Below are positions 20,226 to 28,625 of a DNA stretch of 64,000 nucleotides, piece by piece. The stretch comes from Sinomonas sp. ASV486. GTDB lineage: Bacteria; Actinomycetota; Actinomycetes; Actinomycetales; Micrococcaceae. Under the pieces are notes generated by a model. That model worked only from the letters and a program-made list of their open reading frames with translations. It made no database searches and was not told the DNA's origin. The stretch's first letter is position 1; each line of letters opens with the position of its first letter. A program made the position numbers and the translations under genes. Location: NCBI RefSeq assembly GCF_030908215.1, contig NZ_JAVFJK010000004.1:282921-346920 (forward strand). Reading direction: 5' to 3'.

Positions 20226-21062
20226 CTAGCTGCCGACGGCGAGCAGCGCCTTCCGCTGAGCGCGTCGCTCGGCCTGCCGGTCCGGGTCCGGAACGGGAGA
20301 GGCGAGCAGGAGCCGCTGCGTGTAGGGATGCCGCGGATCCCGGGTGACCTGCTCGGCGTCGCCCTGCTCAACGATCTCCCCGTGGTACATGACCGCGACC
20401 CGGTCGCTGATGTGGCGGACCACGTCGAGGTCGTGAGAGACGAACAGGTAGGAGACCCCGGTGTCCTGCTGGATCTGCAGGAACAGGTCCAGAACGCGGG
20501 CCTGGGTCGAGAGGTCGAGGGCGGAGACCGGCTCGTCACACACGATGAGCTTCGGCGCGAGCGCGAGGGCCCGCGCGATCGCGACGCGCTGGCGCTGGCC
20601 GCCCGAGAATTCGCGCGGGAGGCGGTAGATGGCATCGACCGGCAGGTTCACGTGGTCGAGCAGCTCCCGGATGCGTGCGCGGGCGTCGGTATCGTTCTTG
20701 CCCTGCACCTTGAGCGGCTCGGCGAGGATGTCACCGATGGTCATGGCGGGGTTGAGCGATGTGTACGGATCCTGGAACACGACCTGGATGTCGCGCGACA
20801 GCCGTCGACGCTCTGCCCGGGAAGCGTGCCCGATGTCCCTGCCCTCGAAGAGGACCTTGCCGCCCGTGACCGGGGCCAGGCCGAGGAGGGCACGGCCGAG
20901 CGTCGTCTTGCCCGAGCCGGACTCGCCGACAAGACCGAGGGTCTCCCCCGCGCCGATCTCGATGCTCACGCCCTTGAGCGCGCGGAACGCCTTGGCCCGG
21001 AATCCCTTGCCGGGGTACTCGACGACGAGCCCGTCGACGTTCAAGAGCTTCTGCTCGCTCAT
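20226..21062 (-). CDS. oligopeptide-type ABC transporter ATP-binding protein (DppF type)
   Basis: Protein of 278 residues. Walker A GLVGESGSGKTTLGRALLG, Q-loop VVFQDPYTSLNP, signature FSGGQRQRVAIARAL, Walker B LIVCDEPVSALD and H-loop VSHDL are all present. The C-terminal DPRHPYTQRLL block is that of the OppD/F family. Its ATG overlaps the stop of the fused permease-ATPase by ATGA. It is last gene of the operon SBP-DppB-DppCD-DppF, followed by a hairpin terminator. Confidence 0.88.
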   Translation of the reverse strand: MSEQKLLNVDGLVVEYPGKGFRAKAFRALKGVSIEIGAGETLGLVGESGSGKTTLGRALLGLAPVTGGKVLFEGRDIGHASRAERRRLSRDIQVVFQDPYTSLNPAMTIGDILAEPLKVQGKNDTDARARIRELLDHVNLPVDAIYRLPREFSGGQRQRVAIARALALAPKLIVCDEPVSALDLSTQARVLDLFLQIQQDTGVSYLFVSHDLDVVRHISDRVAVMYHGEIVEQGDAEQVTRDPRHPYTQRLLLASPVPDPDRQAERRAQRKALLAVGS

Positions 21063-22954
21063 CGGGCGGCCACCTTCGTCAGCTGGGTCCTGGGCTCCTT
21101 GCCCTCGAGCATCGAGGCAAGGAGCATCTGCGTGTACGGCTCCTTGGGAGAGCGCAGGATGTCACGGACGGGACCCTCCTCGACGAGGCGGCCGTTCTGC
21201 ATCACGACCACGCGGTCGCAGAGGTCGGCCACGACCCCGAAGTTGTGGGTCACGAGGACCATGCCCATGCCGAGCCGGCCTTGGAGCTCGCGCAGGAGGT
21301 CGAGGACCTCAGCCTGGACCGTGACGTCGAGCGCCGTCGTCGGCTCGTCGGCGATGATGAGGTCCGGCTCGCAGCTCATCGCGCCGGCGATGAGGACACG
21401 CTGGGCCATGCCGCCGGAGACCTCATGCGGGTACGCGGCGAAGGTGCGATCGGGGTTCGGGATGCCGACGTCGGCGAGCAGCTTGAGCGCGCGGGCCTTG
21501 GCCTCCGCCTTGGTGATCTTGAGGACGCGGACCATGGGCGTCACGAGCTGGTAGCCGACCGTGAAGGCCGGATCCAGGTTGCTCATGGGCTCCTGCGGGA
21601 TATACGCAATCCGCTTGCCCCTCAGTCGACTGACCCGGTCCTCGTCCACCCGGTCGTCCGCGGGAGCGACGGTGTACGCGCCGTCGAACTGGATGGTGCC
21701 GGCCACGATGCGGGCGTTGTCCGGCAGGAGGCCGAGGATCGAGAACGCGGTCTGCGACTTGCCGGAGCCCGACTCGCCCACGATGCCCACGATCTCGCCG
21801 CGGTCGACGTGGAACGAGACGTCGTCGACCACCTTCTTGACCGTCCCGTCCGCCTGCGGATAGCCGACGCCGAGGTGGGTCACCTTCACGAGGTGGTGCT
21901 CCGTGCCTTCCGCGACTGCAGGCGTGCCTGCGACCGGTCGAGACTTCGCGACCGGGCGCACCTTGGCCTGGTGCGGGATCACGTCCGCGCCCGACGTCGC
22001 GCCCATGGCCGCGCTCGTCGCGGAACCGAGGGCTGCGCCGATGACTGCTGCCGATGCGGCCGCGGCCTTCTTCCCGCTGGCCTTGTCCGCATCCTCGAGC
22101 GCGTCGCGGATCGCGTTGCCGAGGAGCACGAGGGCGCCGATGGTCAGGGCCATCGCGAGGGCGGGCCAGAGCAGGACCTGCGGCGCGAGGTAGACGTTCT
22201 TGAAGCCGTCGTTGAGCATGACGCCCCATGTGGCCTTGGACGGGTCGCCGAGGCCGAGGAACTCGAGGCCGGACTGGATCGCGATCGCGATGCCACACAC
22301 GGCGGCGGTCTGGATGATGATCGGCGCGCGCACGACGGAGAAGATGTGGCGGCCGATGATGCTCGCGTCCGAGAGACCGGCGACGCGCGCGGCGTCGACG
22401 TAGAGCTCGTTGCGGACCGACTGCACCGCGGAGCGCGTGAGGCGGAAGTAGCTCGGGCTGATGAGGATGCCGAACGCGATCATCGCGGTCCACACGCTGG
22501 GCCCGAAGGCGGCGCGGATCGTGAGGAGGACGATGAGTCCGGGCAGGCTCATGAGGATCGAGACGACCCAGTTGCTGGCGGTGTCGAAGAATCCGCCGTA
22601 GTAGCCGGCGAGGAGGCCCGTCGGCAGACCGATCGCGATGGCAACCGCGGCGCACAGGAGCGCCGAGAGCAGCGTCGGCTGGGCGCCGTACGTGAGCCTG
22701 CTGAAGATGTCGCGGCCTGCGCTGTCGGTCCCGAGGATGTTGACGCCGTCGGGCATGGCCATCGGTTTGGCGAGGTTCGCGTAGTTCTGGTCGAAGGGCG
22801 CGATGACGGGCGCGAAGACCGCGAGCACGAGCATCGCCAGGAGGATCACGGTCGCGGTCACGCCGAGGGGGTTCTTGAGCAGGCGCAGGAACACGTTGGA
22901 ACGCACGACCGTGCCGTTCTGCCCCGTTGCGGGGGATGTGGCCTGTGTGGTCAT
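21059..22954 (-). CDS. fused oligopeptide-type ABC permease-ATPase (DppC-DppD)
   Basis: A single 631-residue frame. Residues about 20-300 are a DppC-type permease: six membrane segments, NILGTDSAGRDIFSRLTYG and the inner-membrane loop DAARVAGLSDASIIGRHI. A roughly 70-residue Ala-rich linker follows. The C-terminal 260 residues are a DppD-type ATPase (IVGESGSGKSQTAFSILGL, HEVSGGMAQRVLIAGAM, LIIADEPTTALD). No stop or frameshift lies between them, so it is a true fusion, a form known in actinobacteria. ATG overlaps the dppB stop by ATGA. Confidence 0.9.
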   Translation of the reverse strand: MTTQATSPATGQNGTVVRSNVFLRLLKNPLGVTATVILLAMLVLAVFAPVIAPFDQNYANLAKPMAMPDGVNILGTDSAGRDIFSRLTYGAQPTLLSALLCAAVAIAIGLPTGLLAGYYGGFFDTASNWVVSILMSLPGLIVLLTIRAAFGPSVWTAMIAFGILISPSYFRLTRSAVQSVRNELYVDAARVAGLSDASIIGRHIFSVVRAPIIIQTAAVCGIAIAIQSGLEFLGLGDPSKATWGVMLNDGFKNVYLAPQVLLWPALAMALTIGALVLLGNAIRDALEDADKASGKKAAAASAAVIGAALGSATSAAMGATSGADVIPHQAKVRPVAKSRPVAGTPAVAEGTEHHLVKVTHLGVGYPQADGTVKKVVDDVSFHVDRGEIVGIVGESGSGKSQTAFSILGLLPDNARIVAGTIQFDGAYTVAPADDRVDEDRVSRLRGKRIAYIPQEPMSNLDPAFTVGYQLVTPMVRVLKITKAEAKARALKLLADVGIPNPDRTFAAYPHEVSGGMAQRVLIAGAMSCEPDLIIADEPTTALDVTVQAEVLDLLRELQGRLGMGMVLVTHNFGVVADLCDRVVVMQNGRLVEEGPVRDILRSPKEPYTQMLLASMLEGKEPRTQLTKVAAR

Positions 22955-23892
22955 GAGACACGCACCTTGGGGTTGAGCCAGCCGTTGAGCAGGTCGACGA
23001 CGAGATTGACGATGATCACCACGACGACCGTGTACATCACGACGCCCATGACGACGGGGAGGTCGCCGAGGCTCGTCGAGGAGACGGCCATAGGGCCGAG
23101 ACCCGGAAGGGCGAAGATCGTCTCGATGATGAGGACGCCCCCGAGCATGCCGATGAGCTGGAGGCTCAGGACAGTCAGGCCCGCCGGGGCGGCGCTGCGG
23201 AGCACGTGCTTGAAGAGGATCTCCCCCTCGCCGATGCCGCGCGAGCGCAGCGTACGGACGTAGTCGCGCTCGAGCTGCTTGATGACCGCGGAGCGGATTT
23301 GCTGCGCCCCTCCCGTGACTCCGTTGAGGACGAGGGCCAGGACAGGCAGGGTGAGGGACGCGACCCAGGCGTCCACGCCGGCGTCGGGCGCGATGGTGCT
23401 CGTGGCAGGGAACAGCTGAAGCTTGATCGCGAGGAACGTCACGAGGATGATGCCGATGACGAACCCGGGGATCGCATCGCCGAGGACGGCGCCCACCTGA
23501 ACGACGCGGTCCACCCAGCCGCGCTTGACCGCGGCGGCGACGCCGATGAGTGCGGCGATGACGGCGATGAAGGCCATGGCGACGAACACCATGGTCATCG
23601 TGATCGGGAGGCGGTTGCCGATTGCATGGGCGACCGGCTCGGACGTGAACCACGAGGTCCCGAGGTCGCCCTGGAGGGCGTTCCCGAGCCACGAGAAGTA
23701 CCGCGCAGCGAGGGGCTCGTCGAGGCCGAGCTCGTGAGCCTTGGCGGCCACCTGCTCGGGCGTGGCCTGATCGCCCACGATATTGCGGGCGATGCTGCCG
23801 CTCGAGAAGTAGAGCAGGACGAACGTGAGGACTGAGACCGTCAGCAGGACGATGAGGCCACTGACAAGGCGTTTGAGGATGAAGGGGATCAT
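22951..23892 (-). CDS. oligopeptide-type ABC permease (DppB type)
   Basis: Protein of 313 residues. N-terminal membrane segment, then SGSIARNIVGDQATPEQV and GDLGTSWFTSEPVA, typical of DppB, with the cytoplasmic loop RTLRSRGIGEGEILFKHVLRSAA that contacts the ATPase. About six membrane helices. Starts 73 bp after the binding-protein gene and overlaps the fused subunit by four bases. Location in a sugar-acid regulon suggests that this importer carries oligosaccharides or glycosides rather than peptides; some SBP_bac_5 systems do so. Confidence 0.88.
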   Translation of the reverse strand: MIPFILKRLVSGLIVLLTVSVLTFVLLYFSSGSIARNIVGDQATPEQVAAKAHELGLDEPLAARYFSWLGNALQGDLGTSWFTSEPVAHAIGNRLPITMTMVFVAMAFIAVIAALIGVAAAVKRGWVDRVVQVGAVLGDAIPGFVIGIILVTFLAIKLQLFPATSTIAPDAGVDAWVASLTLPVLALVLNGVTGGAQQIRSAVIKQLERDYVRTLRSRGIGEGEILFKHVLRSAAPAGLTVLSLQLIGMLGGVLIIETIFALPGLGPMAVSSTSLGDLPVVMGVVMYTVVVVIIVNLVVDLLNGWLNPKVRVS

Positions 23893-23965
23893 GGGGTTGC
23901 TCCGGGAGTGAGTGCTGGATTGGCGGCGGTCGCCGGGGCCGGGATCCCGGCCACCGCCGTCGTGG

Positions 23966-25489
23966 CTACTTGGCCGGGGCGTAGTTGTAGATCGACGGAA
24001 CGGCCTGCTGGATCTGCGGCGTCACCGTGACCTTCTTGGAGTTGACGTAGTACATCTGGTTGACGCGGTAGAAGGGCGCGAACCAGGCGTTGTCCGTGAC
24101 GTACTTGTCGACCTCCTGGGCAGCCTTGCCGGCATCCTTGCCGGCGGTCTCGACGGCGTCGATCTTCGCCTGCAGCTCGGGCGTCGTCGTCTTGAACGGG
24201 TTGTACAGGGCCTTGGTGGAGATCATCTGGTTGATCGCCACCCACGGCTCACCCTGGAACAGCTGGAAGTACATCGCCGGGAACTTCTTGGCCGCGATGT
24301 CCGACGTGTAGGTGGTCGGGAGTGCGGCACCGGCGTTGAACGTGACACCGACCTCGCTGAGCTGCTGCTTGACGGCTGCGAGGAGCGCCTCGGACCCCGG
24401 AAGGGTCGGAACTTCGATCGTGACGCCGGTCTCAAAGCCGGCTTCCTTCAGCAGCGCCTTGGCCTTCTGCGGGTCGTACGGGTAGGCATTGTCGAGGGTG
24501 TCCACGGATGCGCCGCTTGCCAGGCCGAAGACCTGGGCGGTCGGTGTGCCCTGACCGAACATGATCGTGTCCAGGAGCTGCTTGCGGTCGATGGCGTAGT
24601 TGATCGCCTGGCGTACCCGGACGTCGCCGAGCGGCTTGTTGACCTCGCCGTTGCGGTCGAAGAACAGGAGCCCCGCCCAGTCCACCTGGTTGGTCACGAG
24701 CTTCAGGCCCGCGCCGTCGGCCTGCTTGCCCGTCTTCGGGTCAAGGAGGGTTCCGTCGACCTGGCCAGAGACAATCGCGTTGACGCGGGCGGTGGGGTCC
24801 TGGAGGTACTTGAGGGTGACCTTCGAGAACTTCTGGAGGTTCTTGTTCCAGTAGTTCGGGTTCGCCGTGAAGACGTACTGGGATCCGGCAACCGACGTGG
24901 CCTTGTCCATGATGTAGGGGCCGCTGCCCACTGGACCGGTCTTGACCTCAGGCGTCCCGATCGCCTTGGGGCTCTCCATGAGCCCCGCGGCCTGGCTCAT
25001 GTAGTACTCGAGCGAGGGGTCCGGCTTGGACAGGTCGATCTCGACCTTGGCCGGGTCGAGGGCCTTGACTTCCTTGACTGCCGAGAGCTGCTGCATCTGC
25101 GGACCGTTGGCCTTCTTGAAGTTGTCCATGTTCGCCTTGACCGCGGGCGCATCGAACTTCGTCCCGTCGCTGAAGGTCACGTCCGTGCGCAGGTCCATCG
25201 TGAGGACGGTGTTGTCGGCGTTGTACTGCCACTTCGTGGCGAGCATCGGGCTGAGCTTGCCGTCCGGCTCACGCAGGAGCAGCGAGTCATACGAGAACTG
25301 GTACGGCTGCAGCAGGTGGCCCACGTGTGCCTGGGACGAGTCCCACGAACGGATGTCGGTGAGGATGCCCAGGGTCAGGGGCTGGGGACCCGCGGCCTGT
25401 CCACTGGCGGCACCGGTACCGCTGCCGCAGGCGGTCAGGGCAAGGGTTGCTGCGGCCACCACGGCCGCGGCGCTCACGCGTAACTTCAT
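23966..25489 (-). CDS. extracellular solute-binding lipoprotein, SBP_bac_5 family
   Basis: Protein of 507 residues. Signal MKLRVSAAAVV with lipobox LTAC, lipidated cysteine at 21, then the family 5 fold: LTLGILTDIRSWDSSQAHVG, LATKWQYNADNTVLTMDLR, VKTGPVGSGPYIM and VRQAINYAIDRKQLLDTIMFGQG. ATG at 25489 has AAGGAGC six bases upstream. It is first gene of the dpp-like operon and sits behind two tandem LacI-type operators. The ligand is unknown; context suggests a glycoside or sugar-acid oligomer. Confidence 0.87.
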   Translation of the reverse strand: MKLRVSAAAVVAAATLALTACGSGTGAASGQAAGPQPLTLGILTDIRSWDSSQAHVGHLLQPYQFSYDSLLLREPDGKLSPMLATKWQYNADNTVLTMDLRTDVTFSDGTKFDAPAVKANMDNFKKANGPQMQQLSAVKEVKALDPAKVEIDLSKPDPSLEYYMSQAAGLMESPKAIGTPEVKTGPVGSGPYIMDKATSVAGSQYVFTANPNYWNKNLQKFSKVTLKYLQDPTARVNAIVSGQVDGTLLDPKTGKQADGAGLKLVTNQVDWAGLLFFDRNGEVNKPLGDVRVRQAINYAIDRKQLLDTIMFGQGTPTAQVFGLASGASVDTLDNAYPYDPQKAKALLKEAGFETGVTIEVPTLPGSEALLAAVKQQLSEVGVTFNAGAALPTTYTSDIAAKKFPAMYFQLFQGEPWVAINQMISTKALYNPFKTTTPELQAKIDAVETAGKDAGKAAQEVDKYVTDNAWFAPFYRVNQMYYVNSKKVTVTPQIQQAVPSIYNYAPAK

Positions 25490-25577
25490 TGTCAAGCTCC
25501 TTCGGAAGGGTGCGGTGCCCGGCGACCCCCACATCACTGTGTGAGAGCGATCACAACCGGTCTCAATCCACCGTATT

Positions 25578-25618
25578 GGCAGTCGATTGCCATTGGCCAA
25601 CGCTTGCCAAATCTTGCC
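25578..25618 (-). promoter_or_regulatory. tandem LacI-type operators ahead of the dpp-like operon
   Basis: On the minus strand the order is GGCAA-gattt-GGCAAgcgtTGGCC-aat-GGCAAtcgaCTGCC. There are two cores (25595-25608 and 25578-25591) instead of one, plus the distal GGCAA at 10-bp period. The -10 is uncertain: TACGGT at 25572-25577 abuts the proximal core, and nothing good sits 17 bp past CTGCCA. The remaining sequence between 25490 and 25744 shows no gene. Confidence 0.7.
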
Positions 25619-25744
25619 TTCCGATGTCGTAATGTCTTCGTCACGGGGCACAGTCGAGCCCATGCTGGCAGTCCACCGGGCCCACCCGATGGGCGACATG
25701 CCAGCCAGAGCCAGCCCGCGCCGTCGTGCGCCTACGCGAAGAAG

Positions 25745-26836
25745 CTAGACCCACTCCCCCGCCGAGTATGAACGCGAGTACACGTCCTTGATGAGCCGCA
25801 GGGACTCGGAGGCTTCCTCGGCCCCGATCCAGAATCGCTCGCCGGAGCGCACGGCGCGGTAGAAGTCCGCGACGAGCAGCCGGTGCGAGGCGCCCCAGTA
25901 CGAGCGTTCGCCTGGCAGCGCACCGGCCTCCTCGACGGTGTCGAGGCGTCCGTCCGCGTACTGAACCGAGAGGGCTCCGCGGAGCCTCAGTTCGGCGGCC
26001 TCGGTCTGGATGTGCAGCGTCACGGGAGCGTTGCGTCCATTGGCATTCGTGGCGAAGAAGGCGCTGCGCACCGGCGAGCCGTCGGAGCCACGCGCATGGT
26101 CCAGGAAGATGTCCGCGGTGTCCTCAACCTCGATCGTGTCCGCGAGGGTGCGCGTCGATGCGCCGCCGCCCACAACAGTGGCCGGGCCGACGAGCCACTG
26201 GAGCAGGTCGAGCGTGTGGATCGCCTGATTCATCAGCAGACCCCCGCCACTGCCGGCCCACGTGCTGCGCCACGGCTTCGCCCCGTAGTACGCTGCCGGG
26301 CGGTGCCACATGACCGTCGCCTCCGCGCCCGTGACCGCGCCGAGGGTGCCGCCCTCGAGCAGGCTGCGCATGGCGACGACCGGCGCGTTGTACCGGTTCT
26401 GGAAGCACACGCCGAGCTGGGTGCCCCCCTCGCTGAACGCCGTACGGGCTGCGGCGATGAGCCGCTCGGCGTCGCCGAGGGTATGGGCCACGGGCTTCTC
26501 GGTCAGGACGTGGACGCCGGCGGCGAGGGCCTCGAGGGCGAGCGGGACGTGCTCGCTGTGCGGGGTGCACAGATGCACGACGTCGATGCCTCCTCCCGCG
26601 AGCGCCTCGCCGAGGGTTTCGTACCCCGGCACGCCGTGCGCACCCGCCGCGGCCCCTCGCCGCTGCGGGTCGAGGTCGACGACGGCGGCCAGCCTCGCGG
26701 TCCCCTGTGCCGCGAGGCCCCCGATCGCGGCGAAGTGCTGGGCCGAGATGTCGCCGCAACCCACCACCGCGGCACAGAGGGGTCCGGGCTCAGGGGACGA
26801 TGCGGAAGGCCGAGACGGCGGCACGGAGACGGGCAT
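25745..26836 (-). CDS. Gfo/Idh/MocA-family oxidoreductase 2 (leaderless)
   Basis: Protein of 363 residues. Rossmann motif AAVVGCGDISAQHFAAIG, signature VLTEKPVAHTLGDAERL, GSGGGLLMNQAIHTLDLLQWLVG, then the dimerisation/substrate domain. An NAD(P)-dependent sugar or polyol oxidoreductase of unknown substrate. It is a single-gene unit with its own operator-bearing promoter, about 260 bp from the dpp-like operon. The ATG at 26836 is 7 nt from the -10 and lacks any Shine-Dalgarno, so the mRNA is probably leaderless. It resembles oxidoreductase 1 only in family features. Confidence 0.82.
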   Translation of the reverse strand: MPVSVPPSRPSASSPEPGPLCAAVVGCGDISAQHFAAIGGLAAQGTARLAAVVDLDPQRRGAAAGAHGVPGYETLGEALAGGGIDVVHLCTPHSEHVPLALEALAAGVHVLTEKPVAHTLGDAERLIAAARTAFSEGGTQLGVCFQNRYNAPVVAMRSLLEGGTLGAVTGAEATVMWHRPAAYYGAKPWRSTWAGSGGGLLMNQAIHTLDLLQWLVGPATVVGGGASTRTLADTIEVEDTADIFLDHARGSDGSPVRSAFFATNANGRNAPVTLHIQTEAAELRLRGALSVQYADGRLDTVEEAGALPGERSYWGASHRLLVADFYRAVRSGERFWIGAEEASESLRLIKDVYSRSYSAGEWV

Positions 26837-26842
26837 GAACCC

Positions 26843-26892
26843 ACGCTAGTGACGCGGGTCCCGAACAGGCAACCGCTTGCCAAGAGGTTGCG
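26843..26892 (-). promoter_or_regulatory. promoter and LacI-type operator of oxidoreductase 2
   Basis: Minus strand CGCAA-cctctt-GGCAAgcggTTGCC (26892-26868), 11-bp period. -35 TTGCCT (26867-26872), 18 bp, -10 TAGCGT (26843-26848), ending six bases before the ATG. The promoter therefore predicts a transcript starting at the initiation codon. Confidence 0.75.
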
Positions 26893-26964
26893 CGCCGATG
26901 CAGAGCGGACCTCCCGGAAGAGGACTCCCCTCCGACTGCGGGATCGCGCTCCGGTAGGCTCTGC

Positions 26965-27576
26965 TCAGCCCTGGCTGGCTCGGCGGTAGCGGATGTGGGT
27001 GGCCAGCGGCGAGTGGAGCACCTCGACGGGCTCGAAGCCGAAGGTCGCGACGCCGTCGAACATCCGCTCGCCGCTGCCGAGCAGGACGGGTGCGATGTCG
27101 AGGGCGAGTTCGTCGATCACGCCGGCGTTGAGTGCCTGTCGGACGGTTGAAGCGCCGCCGGCGATGTCCACGCCGTTCCCGTCAGCCGCTTCGAGCGCTT
27201 GCGCGTAGGCGGCGTCGAAGCCCCCGGTGACGAAGTGGAAGGTGGTCCCGCCCTCCATCTCGATCGGTTCGCGGGCATGGTGAGTGAGCACGAAGACCGG
27301 GGCGTGGTACGGCGGCTCGGGTCCCCACCATCCGTCCCAGGGCTCGGTCCACTCGCCGCGGATCGGCCCGAACATGTTCCGCCCCATGACGTACGCGCCG
27401 CGCCGGCGCATGAGCCATCCCGTCGCTGTGCTGTCGGCCTCGCTGGCGCGCGGGTCGCCCATATGCCACCCGTGCAGCTCGCCGCCGCGTTTGCCCAGCG
27501 GATTCTCCCGGCTCTGCTCGGGTCCGGCAACGAAGCCGTCGAGCGAGATCGACATGTGGCAGGTGGTATCGGACAT
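26965..27576 (-). CDS. RibD C-terminal/dihydrofolate reductase-like protein
   Basis: Protein of about 203 residues of the DHFR-like RibD_C fold: CHMSISLDGFVAGPEQ at the start, LMRRRGAYVMGRNMF, PVFVLTHHAREPI, GGFDAAYAQAL, VDIAGGASTVRQALNAG and ELALDIAPVLLGSGERMF. Many soil actinobacteria carry stand-alone copies that act as uncharacterised NADPH reductases. In-frame starts at 27582 and 27615 are alternatives. It is flanked by two sugar operons but has no operator and no clear functional tie to them. Confidence 0.78.
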   Translation of the reverse strand: MSDTTCHMSISLDGFVAGPEQSRENPLGKRGGELHGWHMGDPRASEADSTATGWLMRRRGAYVMGRNMFGPIRGEWTEPWDGWWGPEPPYHAPVFVLTHHAREPIEMEGGTTFHFVTGGFDAAYAQALEAADGNGVDIAGGASTVRQALNAGVIDELALDIAPVLLGSGERMFDGVATFGFEPVEVLHSPLATHIRYRRASQG

Positions 27577-27671
27577 CAGCATCCCCAGGAAGCAGTTGCA
27601 CGTGACACCCGTCACGGTAGCAGGTTGCCGCGGATCGCACGCACTGCCGCGGGGCGGCAGGAGCCGCGGCC

Positions 27672-28625
27672 TCAGCGGTGCGTCTCTCCCTGCCCGAGAT
27701 CCAGCAGCCCGAGCTCGTCGCGGCGAGGGAGTCCCTCCCAGTCGCCGAGCTGCCCCACGGCGAAAGCGCCCAGGAGATTGCCGCGGCGCAGGCGCCCGGC
27801 TACATCCTCGCCGTCCAGCCGCGCGGAGAGGTACCCGGCGGTGAACGCGTCACCCGCGCCCACGGTGTCCACGGCCCTCACGGGAAACGCAGGCGCCGTG
27901 AACAGCCCCTGTGCGGTGTACGCACCGGCACCGGCAGCGCCGAGCTTGGCCACCACCTCGCCGACCCCCCTGGGCAGCAGCTCGGCCGCCGCCGCCTCGA
28001 CGGTCTTCCCCTCGGGCGCCACGAGCACGAGCTCCTCCGGGGATCCGATGACCACCTCTGCCCCCTCGATGAGCCGCGGCAGCACCTCGGCCGCTTCCGG
28101 TGCACTCCACAGCTTCGAGCGGAAGTTCACGTCCACGGAGAACGGCACCGATCGACGTCGGCACGTCTCGGCAGCGTGCAGGACCGCTGCGCGGGCCCCC
28201 TCCGAGAGCGCAGGCGTGATGCCCGTGAGATGCAGCCAGGCCGGGTCGCGGTCGAGGAGCCGGTCAACGTCGTGCGGGGTGAGCTGGGCGCCCGCCGAGC
28301 CCTTGCGATGGTAGAACACGCGGGACACGTCGGGCGTGCGCGCCTCGAGGAACATCACGCCCGTGGGCAGCACGTCGCGGCGCACGCGCGAGGCGTCAAC
28401 GCGCTCGGCGGCAAGGCTGCGGAGGAGGAACTCGCCGAGCTCGTCGTCGCCGAGCACACCTCCCCACGACGCCGCGTGGCCGAGCCTCGCGAGCCCGATA
28501 GCGACATTGAGCTCGGCGCCGGCAGCGTGCATGGTCAGCGGGCTGCCGATCGCGAGCGGCCCGGCGGACCGCACCGAGACGAGCGCCTCGCCGAACGTCA
28601 CAACTGTCCCCGCACTGCGGGTCAC
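27672..28625 (-). CDS. kdgK: 2-keto-3-deoxygluconate kinase (PfkB family)
   Basis: Protein of 317 residues. PfkB signature 1 GAELNVAIGLARLGH near 40 and signature 2 DTVGAGDAFTAGYLSA near 260, with the catalytic Asp in GAGDAF. VFYHRKGSAGAQL is the KDG kinase substrate region. It phosphorylates KDG (and probably 2-keto-3-deoxygalactonate) at O6. GTG overlaps the aldolase stop by GTGA, so the two are translationally coupled. It is last gene of the dgo-like operon and the only KDG kinase in the window, although the glucuronate branch also makes KDG. Confidence 0.86.
   Translation of the reverse strand: MTRSAGTVVTFGEALVSVRSAGPLAIGSPLTMHAAGAELNVAIGLARLGHAASWGGVLGDDELGEFLLRSLAAERVDASRVRRDVLPTGVMFLEARTPDVSRVFYHRKGSAGAQLTPHDVDRLLDRDPAWLHLTGITPALSEGARAAVLHAAETCRRRSVPFSVDVNFRSKLWSAPEAAEVLPRLIEGAEVVIGSPEELVLVAPEGKTVEAAAAELLPRGVGEVVAKLGAAGAGAYTAQGLFTAPAFPVRAVDTVGAGDAFTAGYLSARLDGEDVAGRLRRGNLLGAFAVGQLGDWEGLPRRDELGLLDLGQGETHR

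Noticed and set aside
21245-23263. A 672-codon plus-strand frame opposite the dpp-like operon.
   Set aside because: Shadow frame with charged low-complexity translation, no conserved motif.
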